Below, piece after piece: positions 21,972 to 31,331 of a stretch of 64,000 nucleotides of DNA. Origin of the DNA: DASQHW01 sp038209365 (GTDB lineage: Bacteria; Actinomycetota; Acidimicrobiia; IMCC26256; PALSA-610). The first letter of the stretch is position 1; every line of letters begins with the position of its first letter. Both the position numbers and the translations under genes were made by a program. The stretch covers positions 98,201-162,200 of the forward strand of contig JBBQXS010000003.1 of the NCBI GenBank assembly GCA_038209365.1. Reading direction: 5' to 3'. The notes under the pieces are model-generated. The model ran no database searches and had not been told where the DNA came from. It saw only the letters and a program-made list of their open reading frames with translations.

Positions 21972-23684
21972 TTACTTCAGGCTCCACTGCTCGGCGTTCC
22001 AGGTGAAGCCTTCGCTCGTCGTGTTGTCGATGATGTTCGCGAACTTGTCGGCGTACGCAAGGAACGTCGGCTTCTGATACAGCGGGAGGTCGGGCAGCTC
22101 GTTTGGTCCCCACAGTGTCTTGTCGATAGCGTTCAACAAGTCCTTGCGCTTCGTGGCGTCGAGCTCGGCGATGGCTTTGTCGAAGTCAGAATCGACCGTC
22201 TTGTTCGCGTAGTTGCCGGCGTTGTTGCCGCTGTCCGTTGCGTAGACCGCCTTGGAACTGAGCCCTGGTGTCGCGGTGCCGACCCACGCGAACAGTGCGA
22301 TGTCCCACTGATTCGCGGTGTCCTTCCCGCCAAAGATCGGGTCGAACGCGTCGTTGCTCGGCAGGTTGGCAATCTTGAGGTCGATCCCCATCGCCTTGAA
22401 GTGGTCCTGAAGGATCTCCTCGGTCTTCTCCCGCAACGTGTCGCCGCCGGTTGTGATGATCCGAAGCGACAGCCGTTTGCCATTCTTCGTCCGAATACCG
22501 TCGGCGCCGGCCGTCCAACCGTCGCCCTCCAGCAGCTGCTTGGCCCCCTCGAGGTTGAACGGGATCGACTGGTCGACATACTCCGGCGTGTCGTTCATGT
22601 AGATCCGGTTGCCGAGCGTCGTGGCCTTGTCGTTGAACGGCTTGATGAGCCGATCCACCAGGTCCTGCCGGTCGATGCCAGTGGAAATCGCCGCGCGCAC
22701 CTTCGGATCGGCGAGGATGGCGTTGCGCAAGTTGAACGTGAGGTGCTCCCACTGCGGGCCGATGTTGAACTCGTAGTGGACGCCCGGGATGTCGCGGATC
22801 TGCTCCGCGCTGTCGGTTTGTGGCTTCGGGTAGATCAGGTCGACCTCACCGTTGCGCAATGCATCGAGTTGAGCGGTGTCCTTCTTGATGAAACGGATCG
22901 TGATTGTGTCGATGTTCGGCGGCGCAATCGTGAACGTGTCGTTCCGTTCCAGCGTGAGGGACTCGCCCTTCTTGTAGTCCTTCAACTTGTACGGGCCGGC
23001 CGACGCCCCCGGGTTGGTGACGAACGCGTTCTCCCACGCATCCTTGCCCTTCGTCTTGGCGATGTGCGCGGGCGGCATCGGGTTCGAGAAGAGGCTCGGG
23101 TACTCGGCGATCGGTCCGCTGAACACGGCCTCGGCCGTCTTCTGGTCGACCTTGGTGAACTTCGTGATCTGGTCGTATCCCGTGGTGTCGACGCAGTCAC
23201 GCCCGGTTGCCGTCGGGTCCTCGGGATCGACCGGCTCGCCGGGGTCAACCTTGTCGTTGCACGACAGGTAGTAGTACTCGAGATCATCCGACGAGACGGG
23301 CACGCCATCGGACCACACCGCGTCCTGCTTGATCTTCCAGCGAACGGTGAAAGGGCTCTGCTTGACGATTGTCGCGGGTCCGTCCGCGATCAGCCCGGGA
23401 ACGTACGTGATCTGCGGCGTCTGGACGTACATCTGCGGGTAGACGAGCCGCGCCACTTCCGTGCACCACTGGCAATTGTCCGCCGAGGTGTTGGTGTTCC
23501 AGTTGCTGATCTCCTGCTCCGCGGCAATGGTGATCGCGCCGCCCTTCTTGCCGGCCACGGTCGTTGCCGACCTCTGGTCGCCGACCCCCGACTTCTTGTC
23601 GCTGCCACCGCACGCGCTCAGCGCGAGCGCAAGCACGGCACCGAGAGCGACAATGCGGGCCACTGACCGCCGCGTGAACTGCAC
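21972..23684 (-). CDS. peptide-binding lipoprotein (SBP family 5)
   Basis: The 570-residue protein has a lipoprotein signal (RRSVARIVALGAVLALALSAC, lipid-modified C25) followed by GGSDKKSG linker. The family-5 solute-binding fold is seen in the PFTVRWKIKQDAVWSDGVPVSSDDLEYYY segment and in the repeated domains ending LPDLPLYQKPTFLAY. It would capture peptides or related ligands outside the membrane and deliver them to the OppBCDF system encoded downstream. Ligand specificity cannot be read from the sequence. Confidence 0.9.
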   Translation of the reverse strand: MQFTRRSVARIVALGAVLALALSACGGSDKKSGVGDQRSATTVAGKKGGAITIAAEQEISNWNTNTSADNCQWCTEVARLVYPQMYVQTPQITYVPGLIADGPATIVKQSPFTVRWKIKQDAVWSDGVPVSSDDLEYYYLSCNDKVDPGEPVDPEDPTATGRDCVDTTGYDQITKFTKVDQKTAEAVFSGPIAEYPSLFSNPMPPAHIAKTKGKDAWENAFVTNPGASAGPYKLKDYKKGESLTLERNDTFTIAPPNIDTITIRFIKKDTAQLDALRNGEVDLIYPKPQTDSAEQIRDIPGVHYEFNIGPQWEHLTFNLRNAILADPKVRAAISTGIDRQDLVDRLIKPFNDKATTLGNRIYMNDTPEYVDQSIPFNLEGAKQLLEGDGWTAGADGIRTKNGKRLSLRIITTGGDTLREKTEEILQDHFKAMGIDLKIANLPSNDAFDPIFGGKDTANQWDIALFAWVGTATPGLSSKAVYATDSGNNAGNYANKTVDSDFDKAIAELDATKRKDLLNAIDKTLWGPNELPDLPLYQKPTFLAYADKFANIIDNTTSEGFTWNAEQWSLK

Positions 23685-23901
23685 GAGACCTCCCCCGTCT
23701 TTCTTGACGGTGCTTGCTGCTGGCCGGACCCAGCTTTTACACAGGGCTGGAATCCGACGAACATACGTCGGCTTCCAGCATTTGTCTCGTCATGTCCCGG
23801 CCGGGGCTTAGCGATTTGTCCCCGGCAGCACTCGATCGCCACGACCGGTGCGAACGGGCGCGGGGAACGCTGCGGACAGTGGCAACTCGCCCTGCGTGAT
23901 G

Positions 23902-24138
23902 TCAGTCGAGCCGCATCGCCAGGAAGACGGTCGTGAACGTGAACACAAGCGCCACGACAACCGTCAGCCGGTCCAGGTTCTTCTCGACGACCGTCGAGCC
24001 GGCCAGGCTGCTCCCGCCGACCACACCACCGAACATGTCGGAGAGTCCCCCGCCGCGCCCGGCGTGCAGGAGGATGAACAGGATGAGCGTGAGCGACGCG
24101 GCCAGGTGGAACCCGATCAGGATCGCGTTCAGGAACAT
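23902..24138 (-). CDS. secG: SecG, protein-export translocase subunit
   Basis: The 78-residue membrane protein has two hydrophobic spans (residues ~5-25 and 57-76) around the conserved SecG loop LLHAGRGGGLSDMFGG..GSSLAGSTVVEKNLDRLTV. It joins SecY and SecE and assists SecA-driven export. It follows tpiA by 20 bp, the order kept in many actinobacteria. Confidence 0.93.
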   Translation of the reverse strand: MFLNAILIGFHLAASLTLILFILLHAGRGGGLSDMFGGVVGGSSLAGSTVVEKNLDRLTVVVALVFTFTTVFLAMRLD

Positions 24139-24158
24139 CCCACCAGAATACCTGAGGC

Positions 24159-24935
24159 CTATGGCTGGCTGTAGCGGACGATGCGGGCGAACTCGTCGGG
24201 GTCGAGAGAAGCACCGCCGACCAGGCCCCCGTCGATCTCGGGCATCGCCATCAGCTCGGCGATGTTGCCGGGCTTGACGCTCCCGCCGTAGAGAATGCGC
24301 AGCCCGGCGGCCACGGTGTCGCCGAGCGACCGCCCCACCTGGTCGCGGATCACCGCAATGGTGGCGTTGGCATCGTCGGGTGTGGCGTTACGGCCCGTCC
24401 CGATCGCCCAGATCGGCTCGTACGCGACGACGCAGCGCGAGGCATCGTCGCTCGACAGTCCGCTGAACGCGGCTTCGACCTGCCGCCGCACCTTCTCGTC
24501 GGTGGCGCCCTGCTCCCGTTCGTCGAGCGTCTCGCCGACACACACGATCGGCGCCATGCCCGTGCCGAGCACGGCCCGCACCTTCTTGGCGACCACCTCG
24601 TCGGTCTCGCCGACGAGCTCCCGTCGCTCCGAGTGCCCGACGATCACGTAACTCACGTGCAGCTTGGCGAGCATCACCGGACTGACCTCGCCGGTGTACG
24701 CGCCCTGGGTCTCCCAATGACAGTTCTGCGCGCCCAACCCGATCGGGAGGCGGTCACCTTCGATCGTGGTCTGTACCGACCGCAATGCGGTGAACGCAGG
24801 ACACACGACGACTTCCACGCGATCGAAATCCTTGTCGTCGAGGCGAAAGCCGAGCTTCTGGACGACCTGAATCGCCTCCAGGTGCGTGTGGTGCATCTTC
24901 CAGTTGCCCGCCATCAACGGCTTACGATCGCTCAT
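24159..24935 (-). CDS. tpiA: triosephosphate isomerase
   Basis: The 258-residue enzyme interconverts dihydroxyacetone phosphate and glyceraldehyde 3-phosphate. It shows N11 and K13 (MAGNWKMH), the electrophilic His in VIVGHSERRE, the catalytic Glu in VVAYEPIWAIGTGRNA and the phosphate-binding RILYGGSVKPGN. The start ATG 24935 overlaps the pgk stop (ATGA). Confidence 0.96.
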   Translation of the reverse strand: MSDRKPLMAGNWKMHHTHLEAIQVVQKLGFRLDDKDFDRVEVVVCPAFTALRSVQTTIEGDRLPIGLGAQNCHWETQGAYTGEVSPVMLAKLHVSYVIVGHSERRELVGETDEVVAKKVRAVLGTGMAPIVCVGETLDEREQGATDEKVRRQVEAAFSGLSSDDASRCVVAYEPIWAIGTGRNATPDDANATIAVIRDQVGRSLGDTVAAGLRILYGGSVKPGNIAELMAMPEIDGGLVGGASLDPDEFARIVRYSQP

Positions 24936-26155
24936 CGCCTGGTTTCCTTGTTTCGAAGACGGCCTCTCGGCTCCCCCGTGTTCCCACGCAAGGCCTGAAG
25001 TCCGGGGAGATCGCCCAGCTCGATCAGCTCGAGCGACGCGCCGCCGCCCGTCGATACGTGGTCGATGCGATCGGCGAGTTGCATGTGACGGACCGCCGAC
25101 GCGCTGTCGCCGCCGCCGACGACGGTGAATCCGCGGCAGTCCGCGACCGCTTCGGCGACGGTGCGCGTCCCGGCCGCGAACGGCTCGAGCTCGAACACGC
25201 CCATCGGGCCGTTCCACAACACCGTCGCGGCACCGGTAATCACGTCGGCGTAGTGACCTGCAGTCTCGGGGCCGATGTCGAGTCCCTTCCAGCCATCCGG
25301 GATCGCGGTGGCTCGCACGTGCTGGGCCCTCGCCTCGGCCGTCATTTCCTGTGCGATCACGACATCGGTCGGCACCGCGATGCGGTCGGAAGCAAGCAGG
25401 TCGCGGCAGTGCTCGACGTGGTCGAGCTCGACGAGCGAGTCGCCGACCGACGCACCCTGCGCGACAAGGAACGTGAACGCCATCGCGCCGCCGACGAGCA
25501 GTGTGTCGCACCGTTCCAGCAGTGCGTCGATGACGCCGAGCTTGTCGCTCACCTTTACGCCGCCGAGCACCGCGACGAATGGGCGCTCGGGCGCGTCGAG
25601 CAAGCCGCCGAGCACCTCGACCTCGCGTGCGAGCAGCCGTCCCGCGGCCGACGGCATCACGACGGGCGGCCCGACGATCGACGCGTGGGCGCGATGGGCG
25701 GCACCGAACGCATCGTCGACGTACACGTCGCCGAGCTGGGAGAGGTTCGCGGCGAACGCCGGGTCGTTCGCTTCCTCGCCACGATCGAACCGCAAATTCT
25801 CGATCATCATGACGTCGCAGTCGCGCATGCTCTCCGCCCTGCGAAGCGATTCGAATCCCACGACTTGGGGCGAAAGCTCCACGGTGGTCCCGAGAAGCTC
25901 ACCGAGGTGGCGCGCCACGGGCGCGAGCGAGTACCTGGCGTCGGGAATGCCTTTGGGCCGCCCGAGATGGGAGCAGCAGACCACCTCGACCTCGTGCTCA
26001 CGCAGCCACCGGATCGTCGGCAACGCGGCGACGATCCGCAGATCGTCGTCGATCTCGCCGTCCCGCAACGGCACGTTGAAATCGGCGCGCAACAAGACGC
26101 GCGATCCACGATCAAGCGGGAGATCCTCCAGCTGTGGCACCGGGGAGACCGTCAT
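24932..26155 (-). CDS. pgk: phosphoglycerate kinase
   Basis: The 407-residue kinase transfers phosphate from 1,3-bisphosphoglycerate to ADP. The substrate loop LLRADFNVPLRDG (near residue 23), HLGRPKG, the hinge-region GGVKVSDK and the nucleotide-site TVVGGGDSA with following STGGGASLE are intact. The start at ATG 26155 fits the family; an open upstream extension to 26191 does not. An extra basic tail (GEPRGRLRNKETRR) follows the normal end. Confidence 0.95.
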   Translation of the reverse strand: MTVSPVPQLEDLPLDRGSRVLLRADFNVPLRDGEIDDDLRIVAALPTIRWLREHEVEVVCCSHLGRPKGIPDARYSLAPVARHLGELLGTTVELSPQVVGFESLRRAESMRDCDVMMIENLRFDRGEEANDPAFAANLSQLGDVYVDDAFGAAHRAHASIVGPPVVMPSAAGRLLAREVEVLGGLLDAPERPFVAVLGGVKVSDKLGVIDALLERCDTLLVGGAMAFTFLVAQGASVGDSLVELDHVEHCRDLLASDRIAVPTDVVIAQEMTAEARAQHVRATAIPDGWKGLDIGPETAGHYADVITGAATVLWNGPMGVFELEPFAAGTRTVAEAVADCRGFTVVGGGDSASAVRHMQLADRIDHVSTGGGASLELIELGDLPGLQALRGNTGEPRGRLRNKETRR

Positions 26156-26203
26156 GCGCCATCCCTGGCTCCGCTGCGTCCGCACGTTCACATGGCTCCG
26201 TCG

Positions 26204-27235
26204 CTACTTGGTGCCGACGAACTCGACGACGTCGACCAAACGGTTCGAGTAACCCCACTCGTTGTCGTACCAGCCGAGCACCTTCACCAACTTGGCGTTC
26301 GCCATCGTGTCGAGCGCGGAGAAGATGCACGACGCGGGATTGCCGACGATGTCGGCCGAGACGAGCGGCTCGTCGCTGTACTCGAGCACGCCCCGGTAGC
26401 TGGGGTCGTTGGCCGCGGCTCGGAACGCATCGTTGACCGCGTCGTGGCCGGCTTCGTCGCGTAACACGGCGACGAGATCCGTGATCGACCCGGTGGGAGT
26501 CGGCACGCGCAACGAGATACCGTCGAGCTTGCCCTGGAGCGCCGGCAGCACGAGACCGATCGCCTTGGCCGCGCCGGTCGAGCTCGGGATGATCGACAGC
26601 GCCGCGGCGCGCATCCGGCGCAGGTCGGGCTTGCCGGAGCGGCTGGCGGTCGCCTGGTCCTGGAGTTGCTGATCACTGGTGTAGGCGTGAACCGTCGTGA
26701 TGAATCCCTGCTCGATCCCGAAGGTGTCGTGCAGCACCTTGGCGAGCGGCGCGAGGCAGTTGGTCGTGCAGGACGCGTTCGAGATCACGGTGTGCTTGGC
26801 CGGGTCGAACGCGTCGTCGTTGACGCCCATGCAGAGCGTCACGTCGGCGTCGCCCGCGGGTGCGGAGATGATCACGCGCTTCGCACCGCCCTGCAGATGG
26901 GCGCCGGCTTTCTCGCGCGAGGTGAACAGCCCGGTCGACTCGATGACCACGTCGACGCCGTTGTCGGCCCAGGGAATCTCGGCCGGCTCGCGCACGTCGA
27001 GCTTCTTCACCTCGCTGCCGTCGACCGAGAAGCCACCGTTGCCTTCCTTGACCTCGTTCGGAATCGTGCCGCCGACCGAGTCGTGCTTCAGCAAGAACGC
27101 CATCGTGTGCGCATCCCCGAACGGGTCGTTCACCGCGACGAGCTCGACGTTCGCCTGCTCGCCGCGAGCGAGGATCGCCCGGAAGAACGACCGACCGATC
27201 CGTCCGAACCCGTTGATGCCGACACGTACGGCCAT
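26204..27235 (-). CDS. gap: glyceraldehyde-3-phosphate dehydrogenase
   Basis: The 343-residue enzyme has the NAD-binding GINGFGRIGRSFFRA start, catalytic Cys in ISNASCTTNCLAP (C156) and the expected partner His downstream (HAYTSDQ). It oxidises glyceraldehyde 3-phosphate in glycolysis. AAGGAG precedes ATG 27235. The gene sits directly after yvcK, whereas in many actinobacteria whiA lies between them. Confidence 0.96.
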   Translation of the reverse strand: MAVRVGINGFGRIGRSFFRAILARGEQANVELVAVNDPFGDAHTMAFLLKHDSVGGTIPNEVKEGNGGFSVDGSEVKKLDVREPAEIPWADNGVDVVIESTGLFTSREKAGAHLQGGAKRVIISAPAGDADVTLCMGVNDDAFDPAKHTVISNASCTTNCLAPLAKVLHDTFGIEQGFITTVHAYTSDQQLQDQATASRSGKPDLRRMRAAALSIIPSSTGAAKAIGLVLPALQGKLDGISLRVPTPTGSITDLVAVLRDEAGHDAVNDAFRAAANDPSYRGVLEYSDEPLVSADIVGNPASCIFSALDTMANAKLVKVLGWYDNEWGYSNRLVDVVEFVGTK

Positions 27236-27263
27236 GAGATCTCCTTCGTCTCGAAGAGTTCGA

Positions 27264-28145
27264 CTACAGCAGAGCCGAAAGCGCCTTCGCCAGTTGCAGC
27301 GGATCATGGCCCCAACCGTGCGGGCGCGAAATCGGCACCGGGACGGGCCGGGCGCCCATCGCGATCACTTCGGCTCCGTCGACGGCAAGGCCGTGCTCCG
27401 GGTCGTACATGAACGCATCGACCCGGCCGCCATGCGCGCGAACTGCCGCCAGATGCTGGGTGCCGTCGTGCCCTTTTGTCTCGTCCTCGGTGTCGAGGTT
27501 CGCGACCTGGACGACGGTGCCGGTCGCGCGCTCGACCGCGTCGCGCAGCTCCGGGACGCAGAGCACCGCGACGATGCTCGTGTAGAGCGACCCCGGCGCG
27601 ATGACGATCTGGTCGGCCGTCGCGAGCGCGCTGAGCGCGTCCGGCGATGCGGATGCGTCGGCCGGCTCGAGGCGAACGTCTCGTATTCGCTGCTTCTCCC
27701 CGGCGCGGGCGATGGCAACCTGTCCCACCACCCGCGCGCCACCGACGTCGGCGGTCATCGAGACCGTGCCGAGCGTCGCGGGCACGACCCGGCCGACGGC
27801 CCCCAGCACGCGACCCGCTTCGTCGAGGGCGGCGGTCAAATCGCCGAGGGTCGCGGCGAGGCCGACGATCATCAGATTGCCGAGCGCGTGACCGGCGAGC
27901 TCGCCCCAACCGAACCGGTGCTCGAACGCGGCCGGCCACGCACCTTCTTCACTCGCGAGCGCGACCAGACAGCGGCGTAGGTCTCCCGGCGCCGGCACGT
28001 CAAAATCTCGCCGCAGGCGCCCCGAGCTGCCGCCGTCGTCGGCGACACTCACCACCGCCGTGATCTCGCCCGCGTACTCCCGAATGGCGCGCAGGGCCAC
28101 TGCCAGACCGTGTCCTCCGCCCAACGCCACGACTCTCGGCCTCAT
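27264..28145 (-). CDS. yvcK: YvcK/CofD-like regulator (gluconeogenesis factor family)
   Basis: The 293-residue protein has the CofD-like Rossmann start VVALGGGHGLAVALRAIREY, the ADDGGSSGRLRRD loop, GHALGNLMI, and IAPGSLYTSIVAVLCVPELRDAV. YvcK binds UDP-sugars and helps adjust carbon metabolism and peptidoglycan precursor synthesis. It follows rapZ by nine bases, a conserved pairing. Confidence 0.92.
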   Translation of the reverse strand: MRPRVVALGGGHGLAVALRAIREYAGEITAVVSVADDGGSSGRLRRDFDVPAPGDLRRCLVALASEEGAWPAAFEHRFGWGELAGHALGNLMIVGLAATLGDLTAALDEAGRVLGAVGRVVPATLGTVSMTADVGGARVVGQVAIARAGEKQRIRDVRLEPADASASPDALSALATADQIVIAPGSLYTSIVAVLCVPELRDAVERATGTVVQVANLDTEDETKGHDGTQHLAAVRAHGGRVDAFMYDPEHGLAVDGAEVIAMGARPVPVPISRPHGWGHDPLQLAKALSALL

Positions 28146-28154
28146 GCGATGCTG

Positions 28155-29033
28155 TTAGTCCCGTTCGATGTCCCGGTGGTGCACGGCGGTTCGACAGCCG
28201 TAGGTACGCAGCCGGGTTGCGACTTGCTCGGCGATGACGACACTGCGATGACGACCGCCCGTACATCCGATGCCGATCGAAAGATACGCCTTGCCCTCGT
28301 CCTCGTAGCCCGGGAGCGTCAGCTCGAGCAACCGGCCGAGCTCGGCAAGGAACGCACCGCTCGCCGGTTGCGCCATCACGTAATCGACGACGGGCGCGTC
28401 GAGGCCGGTGTAGGGCCGCAGCTCGTCGACCCAATGTGGATTCGGCAAGAACCGGCAGTCGAACACCAGGTCGACGTCGAGGGGCAACCCGTGCTTGTAG
28501 CCGAACGACACGACGTTCACCTGTAACCCGCCTGTGGTCTCGTGATCGGCGAAGAGCTCGTGCAGACGGTCGCGGAGCTGGTGCACGTTGAGGTTGGAGG
28601 TGTCGACGATGACGTCGGCATCGCCCCTCAACCCCTCCACGAGCGCGCGTTCGCGTGCAATCCCGTCGACCACGCGTTCGGTGTCCGACAGCGGATGGCG
28701 GCGCCGGCTCCCTTCGTACCGGCGTACGAGCACCTCGTCCGCGGCGTCGAGGAAGAGCACGCGCATCCGGGCGCCCTGACGGTGCAGCTCGTCCTTCGCC
28801 GTGGCGAGATCGTCGAGGAAGTCACCGGAGCGCACATCGACGACCAGCGCGTAGCGCACGGGATTCTCGTGACCGCGTGCCAGCTCCGCCACCTTGCCGA
28901 TCAGCATCGGCGGGAGGTTGTCGATCACGAAGAATCCGAGGTCTTCGAAGACGTTTGCCGCTTCGGAACGTCCCGCGCCCGACATGCCGGTGATGATGGT
29001 GACATCAAGGGGCGAATGCCTGGCCGGGCTCAC
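28155..29033 (-). CDS. rapZ: RapZ/YvcJ family nucleotide-binding protein
   Basis: The 292-residue protein has a P-loop GMSGAGRSEA in which the usual Lys is Arg, as often in actinobacterial members, then LEDLG-type FEDLGFFVIDNLPP, and the C-terminal RapZ domain with VVSFGYKHGLPLDVDLVFDCRFLPNP and IGIGCTGGRHRSV. The enteric relative guides small-RNA decay controlling amino-sugar synthesis; the actinobacterial role is less clear. The start GTG 29033 overlaps the uvrC stop (GTGA). Confidence 0.92.
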   Translation of the reverse strand: MSPARHSPLDVTIITGMSGAGRSEAANVFEDLGFFVIDNLPPMLIGKVAELARGHENPVRYALVVDVRSGDFLDDLATAKDELHRQGARMRVLFLDAADEVLVRRYEGSRRRHPLSDTERVVDGIARERALVEGLRGDADVIVDTSNLNVHQLRDRLHELFADHETTGGLQVNVVSFGYKHGLPLDVDLVFDCRFLPNPHWVDELRPYTGLDAPVVDYVMAQPASGAFLAELGRLLELTLPGYEDEGKAYLSIGIGCTGGRHRSVVIAEQVATRLRTYGCRTAVHHRDIERD

Positions 29034-30904
29034 TGTGAAATGCTCGCGCGCTCGGTGCCGTGGAGGCGTGCATGAACGGCCGCGCCGACTGCGTCCGGAA
29101 GCCACGGCAATGCCAGGAGCTGCTGCTCGTCGAGCTCGCGAAGCTTCTTCACGGACCCGAATTCCTTGAGGAGCCGCGTCTTGCGAGTGGGCCCGAGGCC
29201 GGGCACGTCGTCGAGCACAGAGGTGGTCATCTTCTTGCCACGCAGCTGCCGGTGGTAGGTGATCGCGAACCGGTGTGCTTCGTCGCGCACCTGCTGCAGC
29301 AGATACAGCGCTTCCGAGTCGCGAGGAATACGCACCGGGTCGTTGCGGCCGGGCAGGTACACCTCCTCGAAACGCTTGGCGAGGCTTGCGACGCAGATTT
29401 CCTCGAGCCCGAGCTCTTCGAGCACGCGCACGGCGACGTTGAGCTGTCCCTTCCCCCCGTCGATCAGCAACAGGTTCGGCGGGTACGCGAAACGCTTGCC
29501 CGACCGGGCCCCTTCGTCGCGCTCACGGAGGTAGTTCCGGAAGCGACGGGTCAGCACGTCCTCCATCGCCGCGAAGTCGTCCTGACCTTGCAGCCCGCGC
29601 ACCTTGAACCGCCGGTAGTCGGCACGCTTCGGCAGGCCGTCCTCCATTACGACCATCGAGCCGACGATCTCCGTGCCCTGCAGGTTCGAGATGTCGAAGC
29701 ACTCGATGCGCAACGGCGCCTCCGGCAGCGTCAGCGCGTCCTGGAGCGCGAGGAGCGCACGCGCCCGCGCGTTGTGATCCGACGCCCGGCGCAGCTTGTG
29801 TCGCTGAAAGCTCTCGCGCGCGTTCAGCGTTGCGGTCTGCAACAGCTCCCGCTTTCCCCCGCGTTGCGGGACGCGTACCCGCACCTTCGACCCGCGGTTC
29901 AGTGCCAGGAATTGCTCGTAGAGGTCACAGTCCTCGGGTTCGACCGGGACGAGGATCTCGCGCGGTACGTCCGGGCCCTTCGCGTCTGCGTAGAGCTGCT
30001 CGAGGATGCGCGCGATCAGTGCGGGCGTCTCGACGTCCTCGACCTTGTCGACGATCAACCCTTTCCGTCCCACGACCCGTCCCCGGCGCACATAGAAGAC
30101 CTGCACGCTCGCTTCGAGGGCATCCTCGTCGATACCGACCAGATCGAAATCCTCTTCGCGCGAGGCGACCATCTGCTGGCGCTCGATCGCCTTGCGCACG
30201 CTGATGAGCTGATCGCGCAGACGCGCCGCCCGCTCGAACTCGAGGTGGTCGGCGGCGTCCCTCATTCGCTGCTCGATCCGCTTGAGGATCTCGTCGTGCT
30301 CCCCGTCGAGGAAGTCGAGCAGCTCCTGAACGAGCCCGTCGTACTCCGGGTGATCGATCGCGCCGACGCAGGGCGCCGCACATTTCTCGATGTGCGCATA
30401 CAGGCACGGGCGGCCGAGCCGGTGGTGACGATCGAATTTCGCCTTCGTGCACGTGCGGATCGGGAACGTGCGGAGCAGCAGGTCGAGCGTCTCCCGAATC
30501 GCGTACGCGTGCGCGTAGGGCCCGAAGTAGCGGACGCCCTTGCGCTTCTTCCCGCGCAGCACCATTGCTCGAGGCCACTCCTCGTCGAGCGTCACCGCGA
30601 GGAACGGATAGCTCTTGTCGTCCTTCAGCCGGATGTTGAACCGCGGCTTGTACCGCTGGATCAGGTTGAACTCCAAGAAGAAGGCTTCGACCTCGTTCTT
30701 CGCGACGATCCATTCGACCGACGCCGCGGCTTCCACCATCTGGCGCGTGCGCTCGAGCAGGAGGTCCGGATCGACGAAATAGTTCGAGAGGCGGCTGCGC
30801 AGGCTCTTGGCCTTCCCGACGTAGATCACCCGCCCTTGGGCGTCGAGGAACTGATACGAGCCGGGCGCGTCGGGGATGCTGCCGGTCTCAGGGCGAGTGA
30901 CCAC
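29030..30904 (-). CDS. uvrC: UvrC, excinuclease ABC subunit C
   Basis: The 624-residue nuclease makes both cuts in nucleotide excision repair. It has the GIY-YIG domain (APGSYQFLDAQGRVIYVGKAKSLRSRL), the UVR motif (HLEFERAARLRDQL, ~200-230), the RNase H-like domain (IECFDISNLQGTEIVGSMVV...LLIDGGKGQL) and a terminal helix-hairpin-helix (VPGLGPTRKTRLLKEFGSVKKLREL). The start GTG 30904 agrees with the family length; the frame is open further upstream. Confidence 0.95.
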   Translation of the reverse strand: MVTRPETGSIPDAPGSYQFLDAQGRVIYVGKAKSLRSRLSNYFVDPDLLLERTRQMVEAAASVEWIVAKNEVEAFFLEFNLIQRYKPRFNIRLKDDKSYPFLAVTLDEEWPRAMVLRGKKRKGVRYFGPYAHAYAIRETLDLLLRTFPIRTCTKAKFDRHHRLGRPCLYAHIEKCAAPCVGAIDHPEYDGLVQELLDFLDGEHDEILKRIEQRMRDAADHLEFERAARLRDQLISVRKAIERQQMVASREEDFDLVGIDEDALEASVQVFYVRRGRVVGRKGLIVDKVEDVETPALIARILEQLYADAKGPDVPREILVPVEPEDCDLYEQFLALNRGSKVRVRVPQRGGKRELLQTATLNARESFQRHKLRRASDHNARARALLALQDALTLPEAPLRIECFDISNLQGTEIVGSMVVMEDGLPKRADYRRFKVRGLQGQDDFAAMEDVLTRRFRNYLRERDEGARSGKRFAYPPNLLLIDGGKGQLNVAVRVLEELGLEEICVASLAKRFEEVYLPGRNDPVRIPRDSEALYLLQQVRDEAHRFAITYHRQLRGKKMTTSVLDDVPGLGPTRKTRLLKEFGSVKKLRELDEQQLLALPWLPDAVGAAVHARLHGTERASISQ

Positions 30905-30920
30905 ACCCCATTGTCGCGGC

Positions 30921-31256
30921 TCACGCACCCACGATCTGCGCCCGCGCCGCAGATTTGGGCGGGTTTGCCCGCGCGTCCCCACGCGAGGGGCGACGCAATT
31001 CCGCGGCGGCCACGACCAACATGCCGAGCAGCGCACCATTGCGCGCGAGCAGGAGCACCTCGGTACGCAGCGAGCCGACGTCGTCGAGGTCGAAGGAGAG
31101 CCACGCGAGCAGGGTCAACACCGACACCGCGCCGGCCCAGCGTTCGAGGCGATACGCCCCCGCCGCCGCCGAGGCTGTCTTCCACTCGACCTGAGTGTTA
31201 TGGTGACGGCACGCCGGCCCGGTATCCGGCGAACATACGAGCTCCGAGGCCGACAA
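30921..31256 (-). CDS. possible small membrane protein
   Basis: The frame encodes two hydrophobic segments, AGAVSVLTLLAWLSF and LLARNGALLGMLVVAAAELRR, separated by a short acidic loop, with a basic tail. It lies upstream of uvrC on the same strand, 16 bp away. No ribosome site or family support exists and the N-terminal third looks non-coding, so a shorter product or no gene at all is possible. Confidence 0.35.
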   Translation of the reverse strand: MSASELVCSPDTGPACRHHNTQVEWKTASAAAGAYRLERWAGAVSVLTLLAWLSFDLDDVGSLRTEVLLLARNGALLGMLVVAAAELRRPSRGDARANPPKSAARAQIVGA

Positions 31257-31308
31257 CCCCGCGGTGCTGGCGACCGGGCTGCCACCCGCCGGCCGATGAG
31301 GAGCTGAA

Positions 31309-31328
31309 CCCCGAAACGGGGAGGCCCC
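31309..31328 (+). promoter_or_regulatory. two competing hairpins over the nadA ribosome site
   Basis: CCCCG-AAA-CGGGG (31309-31321) and GGGG-AGG-CCCC (31318-31328) share the same GGGG and so exclude each other. That GGGGAGG is the ribosome site, seven bases before nadA ATG 31332. Either fold would hide it in part. This could tune nadA translation; no known NAD riboswitch class is recognised. Confidence 0.35.
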
Positions 31329-31331
31329 GAC

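Noticed and set aside
21702..23666. A 654-codon open frame opposite the peptide-binding protein
   Set aside because: The minus strand has a lipoprotein signal and family-5 motifs; the plus frame is a shadow.
31190..31331. An NAD-sensing riboswitch before nadA
   Set aside because: No conserved core of a described NAD riboswitch class could be matched; only simple competing hairpins are visible.
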